Source of the DNA: RGIG1668 sp045124495
GTDB taxonomy: Bacteria > Bacillota > Clostridia > Lachnospirales > Lachnospiraceae
Length of the DNA stretch: 8,664 nt
Assembly (NCBI GenBank): GCA_045124495.1
Contig: JBGVLX010000048.1
Coordinates: forward strand, 1 to 8,664
Direction: 5' to 3'
Positions within the stretch are counted from its first letter, which is position 1, and every line of letters begins with the position of its first letter. Below, piece by piece: positions 1-6,414 of this stretch. A model generated the notes under the pieces. The model saw only the letters and a list, made by a program, of their open reading frames with translations, was not told where the DNA came from and did no database searches. Position numbers and translations under genes: made by a program.

Positions 1-708
1 TGAGGTATGGGAAACAAGAGCACCAATGGTCCAGGTACCTCCCCAAAGAGCCGTGAAACCGCCTACGGAATCGTTATAAGAAAAATTTGTATTTTCTAAG
101 GCTAATTCATATAATTCGGGGATAGGGTTAACATCGTTTCCACCACCAAGTTCCTCAGGTAAAAAGGTAGTCTCCATAGATTCAAGATAAATGTAGATAA
201 GATTTCTCTTTTGTTCCGGGAATGTAATATTTGCGGTGGAAGGATCCACATACATGTCTTGAAAAATGGTTGTCTGTTGGGTCATGTAATTAATAAAATC
301 CGGTAAATTTACTTTTACGGCAGCTGAAAGCAATAGTGTGGCGGTTAAAGATAAAGCACATATAACGGAAAGAATTTTTGGAAAGGGGTAAATCTTTATT
401 TTAAATTTTTTTCCTATATGCAAAAATAAACTTCTTTTTACGGTAGCAAATAATGCCAAGCCTACCAATACTGTTAAAAGAATGGCAGGCAAGAGGGCGT
501 CCTTTACAAATTCCATAATAAGATCGCTTTCAACACCACCTAAATCGGAAAGTAGTGTATAAAGAATAGAGTCAAATCCTACATCACCATAAACAGTCTT
601 ATACCATTCTGCTGCAAAGAAACACAACATTCCTACAAACAGAAGCAGCATGCATAAAATTAATATTGGTATAAAAAATTTAATTTTTTTCTTTTTTGGT
701 TGTTTCAT
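1..708 (-). CDS. Phosphoglycerol transferase, MdoB/LtaS-like, alkaline phosphatase fold (partial, C-terminus off the left edge)
   Basis: 236 codons are visible, read right to left; the protein continues beyond base 1. It opens with a lysine-rich tail (MKQPKKKKIK) and three hydrophobic segments at about residues 11-33, 72-93 and 107-132, then enters the extracytoplasmic catalytic domain. NLIYIYLESMETTF (about 169-182) is the first metal-binding motif, with Glu176 as expected ligand. GGTWTIGALVSHTS (223-236) matches the OpgB/MdoB-type segment around the catalytic threonine, probably Thr227. Enzymes of this family move glycerol phosphate from phosphatidylglycerol to a glycan or teichoic-acid-type acceptor outside the membrane. 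The WTIxxxV context looks closer to MdoB than to LtaS, so decoration of a surface glycan is as likely as lipoteichoic acid synthesis; that is inference. ATG at 708-706 has GGAGG nine bases upstream, inside the preceding gene, with which it overlaps by 29 bases, suggesting translational coupling. Confidence 0.9.
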   Translation of the reverse strand, partial: MKQPKKKKIKFFIPILILCMLLLFVGMLCFFAAEWYKTVYGDVGFDSILYTLLSDLGGVESDLIMEFVKDALLPAILLTVLVGLALFATVKRSLFLHIGKKFKIKIYPFPKILSVICALSLTATLLLSAAVKVNLPDFINYMTQQTTIFQDMYVDPSTANITFPEQKRNLIYIYLESMETTFLPEELGGGNDVNPIPELYELALENTNFSYNDSVGGFTALWGGTWTIGALVSHTS

Positions 709-1027
709 TGGTGTTTTCCTCCACGGTGATACTGATCTTTTTTGGAAGTAAAATTTCAGCAAATACAAGAACCACAGTAACCGGTATTGCTATAACCAGG
801 TAGTTAAAAGCAACAATTGGTAGCATGTCTGCTGAATTAGAACATATAGGTTCTCCTGCAGTATGAAGAATAAATTTCTTGATACCAAAACAGATAAAAT
901 TAATAAACAAGGCATTACTACAAAAACGGAAGAGACATTCTTTCCAGGACAAATTGTTTTTTGTCAATGTCTCAAATAACCATAAGGATAGTACTGCCGG
1001 GAAAAAATAACAAATAAATGCAATCAT
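680..1027 (-). CDS. Small three-helix membrane protein upstream of the phosphoglycerol transferase
   Basis: 115 residues starting MIAFICYFFPAV. I do not recognise a named family. Hydrophobic segments lie at about 3-22, 35-53 and 73-94, followed by a polar tail rich in Glu, Asn, Thr and Lys (about 96-115). Two cysteines (31 and 36) flank the start of helix 2, and Cys62 lies in the loop before helix 3. The frame stays open upstream to an ATG at 1072, but the start at 1027 is chosen because AAGGAGGA (1043-1036) sits eight bases before it, while the 1072 ATG has no ribosome site. The gene ends inside the next gene in a different frame (29-base overlap), so the two are almost certainly one operon. 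By position it could be an accessory or partner of the phosphoglycerol transferase, but nothing in the sequence proves that. Confidence 0.8.
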   Translation of the reverse strand: MIAFICYFFPAVLSLWLFETLTKNNLSWKECLFRFCSNALFINFICFGIKKFILHTAGEPICSNSADMLPIVAFNYLVIAIPVTVVLVFAEILLPKKISITVEENTNETTKKEKN

Positions 1028-1035
1028 AATTAAAA

Positions 1036-1043
1036 TCCTCCTT
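1036..1043 (-). promoter_or_regulatory. Ribosome binding site fixing the start of the 115-residue membrane protein
   Basis: Reads AAGGAGGA on the minus strand, eight bases before ATG 1027-1025. It lies inside the longer possible frame from 1072, which lacks any such site, so it decides for the shorter protein. Confidence 0.8.
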
Positions 1044-1089
1044 GCTGCATATTGTATCATAAATTTAATCAATTTACTATAAAATCTTC

Positions 1090-1153
1090 AAGAATAAAAT
1101 GTTGCAAAAGAATGAAAGCTACTGTTTAAAGCTGAACAGTAAAGAATAAAATG
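1090..1153. repeat. 12-bp direct repeat flanking a palindrome in the divergent intergenic region
   Basis: AAGAATAAAATG occurs at 1090-1101 and again at 1142-1153, a 52-bp period. Between them is the inverted repeat ACTGTT (1121-1126) and AACAGT (1135-1140) with an 8-base spacer. The second direct copy ends one base before a TTGACA hexamer (1155-1160). The layout is what one would expect of a regulator site controlling the divergent genes, but the A-rich composition makes chance repeats less improbable. Confidence 0.5.
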
Positions 1154-1154
1154 C

Positions 1155-1183
1155 TTGACAAGAAATAGAATTAATGATAGTGT
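1155..1183 (+). promoter_or_regulatory. Candidate promoter for the DUF2156-GNAT operon
   Basis: Consensus -35 TTGACA at 1155-1160. The -10 is poor: GATAGT at 1176-1181 (15-base spacing) or TAGTGT at 1178-1183 (17-base spacing). If used, it would give a leader of roughly 105-110 bases before the ATG at 1297. The weak -10 could mean activator dependence; the palindrome at 1121-1140 lies just upstream of the -35. Confidence 0.35.
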
Positions 1184-1278
1184 TTTGTCGATAATCATTA
1201 CTAATTGGAATTACAGAAGAATTCTGATGATTTGCGATATGTAAAACGTAAAAATAGGTTAATTTGTTGCTAACGAAT

Positions 1279-1284
1279 AAGGAG
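1279..1284 (+). promoter_or_regulatory. Ribosome binding site for the DUF2156 gene
   Basis: AAGGAG twelve bases before ATG 1297, a little far but the only good site in this stretch. It falls inside the longer open frame that could start at TTG 1264, which has no site of its own. Confidence 0.6.
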
Positions 1285-1296
1285 TATAATACAAAA

Positions 1297-2223
1297 ATGA
1301 AATCTGTTAATAGTATTAATTTTAAGGAAATTACATTGGAAGATAAGAAATTGTATGAACCTTATCTGACTCAGGGAAGTGAACGGGGGTGTGAATTTTC
1401 CTTTGCCAGTTTATACTTGTGGGGACGACAGAAATATGCTGTTTTACAGGATCAATTCCTAGTATTTTCCCAAATGAATCATCAAAGTGTTTACCTATAT
1501 CCAATGGGAAATGGGAATAAAAAAGAGGTTTTAGATGCGATTATTGAAGATGCAAAGAAAAGAGGAATTCCTTGTAGGATTTCAGGGGTGTATGATTTAG
1601 AAAAGAAGACTTTAGAAGAACTTTATCCTGGCATGTTTCAATTTCAATATGACCCGGGGTTATTTGATTATGTTTATGATATTGACGCCTTAGCAGACTT
1701 AAAGGGTAAGAAATATCATAAAAAGCGTAATCATATCCATCGCTTTTTGGATTCGTATCCGGATTATACGGTGGAGCCTTTAAGTGAAGAGAATCTCCCA
1801 AGGGTGAGAAGGATGGTAGCGCAGTGGTATGAAAAAAGGTTGCAGGATTCGGATGAAAACGCCTATGCTTTGGAACAGAAGGCTTTGGAAAAAGCCTTTA
1901 GACACCATAGGGAGTTAGAAATGGAAGGTTTGGTGTTATTGAATGGGAAAGAGGTTCTAGCAGTAACTTTAGGCAGCCAACTATCGGAAGATACTTTGGA
2001 TGTACATTTTGAAAAGGCATGTCCCGATGTCAATGGTGCCTATGCCATGATAAATCGTGAGTTTGCCCGATATATCCGGGACAAGTACCCTAAGATTCGT
2101 TTTTTTAATCGTGAGGAGGATATGGGACTTGAGGGGTTGCGAAAAGCAAAACAAAGCTATTATCCCCATCATCTGGTAGAAAAAGGATGGGCTTGTCTGA
2201 GGGAGGAATATTATGAAGATTGA
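1297..2223 (+). CDS. Soluble DUF2156 protein (phosphatidylglycerol lysyltransferase C-terminal fold)
   Basis: 308 residues with no membrane segments. The signature block of the family is clear: DYVYDIDALADLKGKKYHKK (124-143), running on through a basic stretch to about residue 150, and near the end NREEDMGLEGLRKAKQSYYP (271-290) before HHLVEKG. DUF2156 is the GNAT-like catalytic half of MprF, which transfers lysine from lysyl-tRNA to phosphatidylglycerol. Stand-alone soluble versions like this one lack the flippase helices and their substrate is not established, so lysyl transfer should not be assumed. ATG 1297 is preferred over TTG 1264 because AAGGAG (1279-1284) lies upstream of it. The stop overlaps the start of the next gene by 11 bases, so the two are co-translated. 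Function is unknown beyond aminoacyl or acyl transfer by fold. Confidence 0.88.
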   Translation: MKSVNSINFKEITLEDKKLYEPYLTQGSERGCEFSFASLYLWGRQKYAVLQDQFLVFSQMNHQSVYLYPMGNGNKKEVLDAIIEDAKKRGIPCRISGVYDLEKKTLEELYPGMFQFQYDPGLFDYVYDIDALADLKGKKYHKKRNHIHRFLDSYPDYTVEPLSEENLPRVRRMVAQWYEKRLQDSDENAYALEQKALEKAFRHHRELEMEGLVLLNGKEVLAVTLGSQLSEDTLDVHFEKACPDVNGAYAMINREFARYIRDKYPKIRFFNREEDMGLEGLRKAKQSYYPHHLVEKGWACLREEYYED

Positions 2224-2974
2224 TAAGCCAAAACTTTCCCAAATTCCAAAACTATGGGGTTTATGGAGAGAGGCGTTTGGAGACACGGAGGAATTCCTGA
2301 CAGCTTTTTATAAGTCCGCTTTTCATGTAAATCGCTGTCGTTGTGTCACGATAAAGGAAGAAATCGTAGCTTCATTGTATTGGTTTGACTGTATTTATAA
2401 AGATAAGAAAATTGCTTATTTATATGCCGTAGCTACTGCAAAAGCGTATCGTGGGCAGGGCATTTGTAAAAGCCTGATATCGGATACCCACAGTTATCTC
2501 TCAGGGCATGGATATGAAGGTGTTGTATTGGTACCGGGAAATCGTGAGCTTTTTAAGTTTTACGAAGGTATGGGGTATCAAACTTGTAGTCATATGAAAG
2601 AGATTTGTTGTACTGCGGAAGGTAAGGGCATAGAGGTTCGTCGTGTGAATCAAGCAGAATATGCAAGACTTCGCAGGCAAATGCTTCCGGAAGGAGGCGT
2701 AGTACAGGAAAAGGAAAATCTGGATTTTTTGGAAACCCAGGCTACGTGCTTGGCAGGGGATAAATTTTTGTTGGCATTCCGTGAGGAGAATCATAACCTT
2801 TATGGAATAGAATTATTAGGAGATGTTTCGGTGGCACCGAAGATTTTATCAACTTTAGGATATACCAAAGGAATCTTCCGGGTTCCGGGAGAGGAGCGTC
2901 CATTTGCTATGTATTTGTCTTTAGGGAATCCTAATCTTTCTGCACCCGAATATTTCGGATTGGCGTTTGATTAA
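2213..2974 (+). CDS. GNAT family N-acetyltransferase with an extra C-terminal domain
   Basis: 253 residues. The N-terminal half (about 1-130) is a GNAT domain: LYAVATAKAYRGQGICKSLI (70-89) holds the acetyl-CoA pyrophosphate loop RGQGIC at 80-85, and ELFKFYEGMGYQ (112-123) is the usual helix 4 segment ending in G-Y. Residues from about 140 to 253 form a second region, ending FAMYLSLGNPNLSAPEYFGL (231-250). A single GNAT domain is usually about 150 residues, so this is a two-part protein, with the second part perhaps a degenerate GNAT repeat or a sterol-carrier-like domain as in Eis-type enzymes. The acceptor is unknown. ATG 2213 has GGGAGG six bases upstream and lies inside the end of the DUF2156 gene, which implies that the two transferases are made together. 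A hairpin overlaps the stop codon. Confidence 0.88.
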   Translation: MKIDKPKLSQIPKLWGLWREAFGDTEEFLTAFYKSAFHVNRCRCVTIKEEIVASLYWFDCIYKDKKIAYLYAVATAKAYRGQGICKSLISDTHSYLSGHGYEGVVLVPGNRELFKFYEGMGYQTCSHMKEICCTAEGKGIEVRRVNQAEYARLRRQMLPEGGVVQEKENLDFLETQATCLAGDKFLLAFREENHNLYGIELLGDVSVAPKILSTLGYTKGIFRVPGEERPFAMYLSLGNPNLSAPEYFGLAFD

Positions 2975-3007
2975 GGGCAGAACCGGTTAAAAATCGTTTC
3001 TGCCCTT
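2973..3007 (+). terminator. Hairpin after the GNAT gene, probable terminator
   Basis: Perfect 10-bp stem AAGGGCAGAA (2973-2982) with TTCTGCCCTT (2998-3007) around a 15-base loop. The left arm begins within the TAA stop. There is no U run directly after it; a T-rich stretch appears only from about 3047. It could be a weak terminator or a 3'-end stabilising hairpin. Confidence 0.55.
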
Positions 3008-3097
3008 ATGTTACGGTTTTAAGGATACGTCGTGAATCATTGAGGTTTATTTTTTTTTAATTTTATTCTAATTTATGTATGATATTTTCAAAAAGTA

Positions 3098-3106
3098 TGT
3101 TAAAAT
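3098..3106 (+). promoter_or_regulatory. Extended -10 promoter for the PilZ gene
   Basis: TGTTAAAAT: a TG one base before TAAAAT (3101-3106). No good -35 is visible at 16-18 bases, as is common for extended -10 promoters. Start of transcription would be near 3113, leaving a leader of about 25 bases before the TTG start. Confidence 0.5.
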
Positions 3107-3124
3107 ATAAGAAGATATATTTTT

Positions 3125-3131
3125 GGAGGTG
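3125..3131 (+). promoter_or_regulatory. Ribosome binding site supporting a TTG start
   Basis: GGAGGTG lies five bases before TTG 3137, near-perfect complementarity to the 16S tail. No ATG in frame follows with any comparable site. Confidence 0.8.
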
Positions 3132-3136
3132 ACGGC

Positions 3137-3748
3137 TTGGGAATTAAGTTATCTGAAATAGAGGAAGGAAGTCAGATTACGCTGCAGATTTATAATAGCG
3201 AAAATAATATGCAGATGGGCGCAGTATTGAAACAGCATGTAAAGGAGGGTATTGCCCTTATCTCTTTAGAGTATGACACCACGAGAAGGTTGAATTTTGA
3301 TAATGTACGGATTGATATGGAATATTGCTATGACGATGGTGTACCTATTATATGGCGTAATGTAAGGGTGGTAAATTATAGAGAAGATTATGCCATGCAG
3401 GTTTTTTCAGAAGGAAACAGACATAATAGAAGAGGCTGTTTCAGAGTAAGTGTGGCAACAACTGCGACCCTTAGTGCGACAGGAAAAACACCACAACAGG
3501 TAACAGTAAGAGATATTAGCTTGTCAGGCTTTTCCATTACTGACAGAAAAAAGGAACTAGGATTTCAACTTGGTGATAAACTTTCCATAAGCTTTGAGGA
3601 TATAGGTCATTTCATTGATTTAAAAGGAAGGGTTGTTAGAATCCAGGAAGAAGATGATATGATCATCTATGGAATGGAAACCTATAATTTATGTAAAGAC
3701 TTATCCTCATATATTAGTATAAAACAAAGAAAAAAAGGAAATAAATAA
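3137..3748 (+). CDS. PilZ domain protein, likely c-di-GMP receptor
   Basis: 203 residues, starting at TTG. The C-terminal PilZ domain (about 95-195) carries both c-di-GMP-binding motifs: RGCFR (Arg99 to Arg103, the RxxxR loop, preceded by Arg98) and DISLSG (126-131, the D/NxSxxG motif). Residues 1-90 form a beta-rich N-terminal domain such as those in YcgR-like flagellar brake proteins; the family of this half is inferred from layout and not from a recognised motif. The protein has no signal peptide or membrane segment, so it should act in the cytoplasm. With all binding residues intact it should bind c-di-GMP and pass the signal to a partner. No flagellar, pilus, cellulose or GGDEF/EAL gene is in the window, so the target cannot be named. 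It is a single-gene unit with its own promoter. Confidence 0.9.
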   Translation: MGIKLSEIEEGSQITLQIYNSENNMQMGAVLKQHVKEGIALISLEYDTTRRLNFDNVRIDMEYCYDDGVPIIWRNVRVVNYREDYAMQVFSEGNRHNRRGCFRVSVATTATLSATGKTPQQVTVRDISLSGFSITDRKKELGFQLGDKLSISFEDIGHFIDLKGRVVRIQEEDDMIIYGMETYNLCKDLSSYISIKQRKKGNK

Positions 3749-4097
3749 AATGATACTAGTACAACCTAAATTAATTAGCCAGACTAATAGTTCGCGTGTA
3801 ATTATATAAAAAGTAGCATAGTGCGAAACAAAGCATTGATTTAGTAATTTAATTTACGATGTACCGAAATCGAATGTACAGGCTTTTGGAATTGGGGTGT
3901 ACGATTCGCAGGTATCATGAAATATAGTAAATAAAACCCGGCAGGATTTGCGACCAGAGCGTAGATAAGGTCGGGTTATTTATTGTTATGTATATTCCTT
4001 CCTGGTTTTTAAATACCTGATTCATATGGGATGAAAAAGGTGAAGTCAGAAGGTAAGTTGTATTCTAAATTTGGAATGGAGAAGAGATAGAAAAGAG
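3749..4097. other. Intergenic stretch with several inverted repeats, no convincing gene
   Basis: About 350 bases between PilZ and the next gene. Two 19-codon open frames (3750-3809 and 4031-4090) look spurious. TGCGAA (3822-3827) can pair with TTCGCA (3905-3910), and between them TGTAC (3860-3864) can pair with GTACA (3876-3880), giving a possible nested fold. A GC-richer hairpin follows at 3931-3984. I do not recognise any known riboswitch or ncRNA class. No clear promoter for the downstream membrane protein gene is visible here. Confidence 0.45.
3931..3984 (+). terminator. Possible intrinsic terminator downstream of PilZ
   Basis: AACCCG (3935-3940) pairs with CGGGTT (3972-3977), flanked by A-rich sequence on the left and a T-rich stretch (ATTTATTGTTATG) on the right. 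An alternative stem, CGACC (3951-3955) with GGTCG (3969-3973), uses part of the same right arm, so the two folds compete. The loop is long and the U tract imperfect. Confidence 0.4.
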
Positions 4098-4745
4098 ATG
4101 GAAGAGAGTAGTAAAATAAAAAAAATAGTAGCAATTATATTAAATTTCCTGGTGTTCGGTATGGAGATTGTGGGGACTTATCATAGCTTTCAAGATGGTG
4201 GTATTCCAAATTTAAGGTTTTATACTGTTTTAAGTAATGTTCTGGCTCTGGTTGTAAGTTTTTTGTATGTAGTATATTATATACGGAATTTTAATCAGAA
4301 AGAACAAGCCTTTCCAAGATGGTTAAAACAGTTAAAATTTGTTACCTGTAACTGTCTTGCTGTAACCTTTGTTGTAGTAATCACGGTATTGATTCCTATG
4401 GAAGGGATACAGTCTGTAGATCACTATATATTTGGTCCTGCAAACATCTATCACCATGTTTTTTGTCCTATTGTTATGATTTTTTCGTTCTGTGTTTTTG
4501 AAAAAGAACGAAAAATTACAAAAAGAGATAATATGTTAGCCATGATTCCAACCATAATTTACGCTGCCGTAATGATAGTACTGAATCTTTTAAAGGTGTT
4601 AAGAGGACCATATCCATTTTTATACGTATATGAACAGCCGATTTATATGAGCGTCATTTGGGCAGTTGCTATTTTGGCATTAACCTATATTTTAGGACTT
4701 ATTTTAAGGGTATTAAATGGAATAAAGAAAGAGCAAACTACCTAA
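4098..4745 (+). CDS. Six-helix integral membrane protein, Pr6Pr/FAR-17a-like
   Basis: 215 residues from ATG 4098. Six hydrophobic segments are visible at about residues 10-31, 42-62, 80-100, 117-134, 145-165 and 183-206. RFYTVLSNVLALVVS at the second helix, with its F/Y-T-x-L-S-N motif, and the His pair in IYHHVFCP at the fourth recall the Pr6Pr family of predicted six-helix proteins, related to FAR-17a/AIG1. Members have no well-established bacterial function. The family call is from memory of these motifs and is moderate. The frame is open back to TTG 4071, which has no ribosome site; ATG 4098 has only a weak purine stretch (GAAGAG at 4081-4086), so the start is uncertain. It appears to be a single gene; the next gene has its own promoter. 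Confidence 0.8.
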   Translation: MEESSKIKKIVAIILNFLVFGMEIVGTYHSFQDGGIPNLRFYTVLSNVLALVVSFLYVVYYIRNFNQKEQAFPRWLKQLKFVTCNCLAVTFVVVITVLIPMEGIQSVDHYIFGPANIYHHVFCPIVMIFSFCVFEKERKITKRDNMLAMIPTIIYAAVMIVLNLLKVLRGPYPFLYVYEQPIYMSVIWAVAILALTYILGLILRVLNGIKKEQTT

Positions 4746-4759
4746 AAATAGGAAAGGGC

Positions 4760-4788
4760 TTGTCGCACTAGGTAAAAAAACGTAGAAT
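4760..4788 (+). promoter_or_regulatory. Promoter for the AAA-ATPase/nuclease gene
   Basis: TTGTCG (4760-4765) and TAGAAT (4783-4788) with the ideal 17-base spacing; 4/6 and 5/6 matches to consensus. Transcription would start near 4795, leaving a leader of about 38 bases. A TATAAT at 4808-4813 is closer to the gene but would start transcription within the ribosome site and has no -35. Confidence 0.5.
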
Positions 4789-4817
4789 ATGGAATGAAGG
4801 AAGTTATTATAATTTTG

Positions 4818-4824
4818 AAGGGGG
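4818..4824 (+). promoter_or_regulatory. Ribosome binding site for the AAA-ATPase/nuclease gene
   Basis: AAGGGGG eight bases before ATG 4833. It lies inside the longer open frame from ATG 4794, which has no site, so it supports the shorter protein. Confidence 0.7.
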
Positions 4825-4832
4825 TAAATTGC

Positions 4833-6389
4833 ATGTTTTATTTAAATACAAATGTTTCTGCAATTCAATTTCAAAAAGTAATAAATAGCGAACCATATGT
4901 GGATAAAAGTGGATTGATTGATCCTTTGAATAAGCTAATCGGAACTGCCAACTGCTATGTATGTATTACCCGTCCGCGACGTTTCGGAAAAACAATTAAC
5001 GCACATATGCTTGGTGCTTATTATACCAAGGGTCAAAATAATAAAAATATGTTTGACAGCCTTATCATTTCTAACAAGCCTTCTTATGAAAAGCATTTAA
5101 ATTTGCACAATGTCATTTTTATTGATTTTAGTGTATTGCCAGCAAATTGCAGTTCTTATGAAAGTTACATTGAATATATTCAATACAAAATCTTGACGGA
5201 TATTCAGCAGACTTATGGAATTACCCCATATGAAAATTTATCAGTTAGTGATTTACTGACTGCCACAGGTGATAGCTTTATCTTTATTCTAGACGAATGG
5301 GATAGTGTTTTTTATCGGAAATTTATGTCTTCGACTGATAAAAACAATTATCTCCTGTTTTTGAGAGATTTGTTAAAGGATAAACCCTATGTAGAACTTG
5401 CCTATATGACAGGAATACTTCCTATTGCTAAATATTCCAGTGGTTCTGAATTAAATATATTTCAAGAATATAACTTTATGAACGATCATGTTTATGAAAA
5501 CTATTTTGGTTTCCAGGAGAACGAAGTTAAAGTTCTTTGTAAAAAACAAACTAAAATAACATATGAAGAATTAGTTTCCTGGTATGATGGCTATTATATG
5601 AGTGATGGTAGCCATTTGTTTAACCCGCGTTCTGTAAATTGTGCCTTACGTGATGGTGTTTGCCTAAATTATTGGACAGAAACGGGACCTATGAATGAAA
5701 TTGCAGATTGCATAGAACATAATATTGATGAAGTTCGGGAAGATGTTGTAAAAATGATATCTGGAATTCCTGTGGAAGCTGAGTTGATGGGATATAGTGC
5801 TTCTGAGCAGCAGTTAAATACCAGAGATGAAATACTTTCTGCCATGGTGGTATTTGGCTTTCTTTCTTACCATGACCGGGTTTTACGAATTCCAAATCGT
5901 GAATTGATGGAAAAACACCAACGAGTATTGTCACGTAACAGTATGGGGGAAGTAAAAAAAATAGTAGATCAGTCAAAAGAAATGTTAGCAGCCACTTTAC
6001 AACAAAATACTCAAAAGGTTGCTTCTATTCTGGAAAGTGTACATGATAGGGAAATTCCTTTTCTTAAATATAATGATGAAAATTCATTATCTTGTGTTAT
6101 TACGCTATGTTATCTTTATGCACGGAATGAATATTATATCGAAAGAGAATTTGCTACTGGTAAAGGATTCTGTGACTATATTTTTATTCCGAAAAGAAAA
6201 GGGAAAACTGGAATTATTTTGGAATTAAAGGTGGGACATTCCCCACAAGAAGCATTAAAGCAAATAAAAGATAAAAATTATATTCAAAAACTTGATATGT
6301 GTAAAGATGTTTTATTAGTAGGTATTAATTATAGTACTGAAAAACACCATGAATGTAAGATAGAACAAGTATTTTTACAGTATAGGTAA
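4833..6389 (+). CDS. AAA-ATPase-like / PD-(D/E)XK nuclease domain protein (DUF1703 type)
   Basis: 518 residues. The N-terminal region opens with FQKVINSEPYVDKSGLID (13-30), the YVDK motif typical of the AAA-ATPase-like family. TRPRRFGKT (46-54) is its P-loop, with Lys53-Thr54 kept and the first glycine replaced, as is usual in this family. FIFILDEWD (149-157) is Walker B, with Asp154-Glu155. The middle part (about 200-400) is helical. The C-terminus (about 400-518) is a PD-(D/E)XK fold: Asp448 in GFCDYIF, Glu464-Leu-Lys466 in IILELKVG, and the downstream Q-x-x-x-x-x-Y helix (Gln477, Tyr483). All predicted active-site residues are present, so it appears intact. The family is common and often multicopy in gut Clostridia and Bacteroidetes; its biological role is not settled, with mobile-element or defence functions suggested mainly by its domains. 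It is monocistronic, and a nested palindromic element begins 25 bases after its stop. Confidence 0.9.
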   Translation: MFYLNTNVSAIQFQKVINSEPYVDKSGLIDPLNKLIGTANCYVCITRPRRFGKTINAHMLGAYYTKGQNNKNMFDSLIISNKPSYEKHLNLHNVIFIDFSVLPANCSSYESYIEYIQYKILTDIQQTYGITPYENLSVSDLLTATGDSFIFILDEWDSVFYRKFMSSTDKNNYLLFLRDLLKDKPYVELAYMTGILPIAKYSSGSELNIFQEYNFMNDHVYENYFGFQENEVKVLCKKQTKITYEELVSWYDGYYMSDGSHLFNPRSVNCALRDGVCLNYWTETGPMNEIADCIEHNIDEVREDVVKMISGIPVEAELMGYSASEQQLNTRDEILSAMVVFGFLSYHDRVLRIPNRELMEKHQRVLSRNSMGEVKKIVDQSKEMLAATLQQNTQKVASILESVHDREIPFLKYNDENSLSCVITLCYLYARNEYYIEREFATGKGFCDYIFIPKRKGKTGIILELKVGHSPQEALKQIKDKNYIQKLDMCKDVLLVGINYSTEKHHECKIEQVFLQYR

Positions 6390-6414
6390 TTGCGAAACTT
6401 CCAAAACTTATATT

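Noticed and set aside
1285..1290. Perfect TATAAT six bases before the DUF2156 ATG, suggesting a leaderless transcript
   Set aside because: It overlaps the space between ribosome site and start, lacks a good -35 at 17 bases, and a usable AAGGAG is already present; AT-rich chance is more likely.
1541..1801. Open frame on the minus strand, 86 codons
   Set aside because: It lies wholly inside the DUF2156 gene, has no recognisable motif and is explained by the opposite strand.
1981..2286. Open frame on the minus strand, 101 codons
   Set aside because: It is antisense across the end of the DUF2156 gene and start of the GNAT gene; its protein shows no family features.
2501..2794. Open frame on the minus strand, 97 codons
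   Set aside because: It is antisense within the GNAT gene, with no ribosome site or motif.
3750..3809. 19-residue open frame one base after the PilZ stop
   Set aside because: It is short, with a weak ribosome site at ten bases and no composition or motif to support it.
4031..4090. 19-residue open frame before the six-helix gene
   Set aside because: There is no clear ribosome site, and frames of this size are expected by chance in AT-rich DNA.
5689..5976. Open frame on the minus strand, 95 codons
   Set aside because: It is a shadow within the ATPase/nuclease gene.
6019..6228. Open frame on the plus strand, 69 codons, in another frame of the ATPase/nuclease gene
   Set aside because: It overlaps the intact nuclease domain and has no sign of a separate gene.
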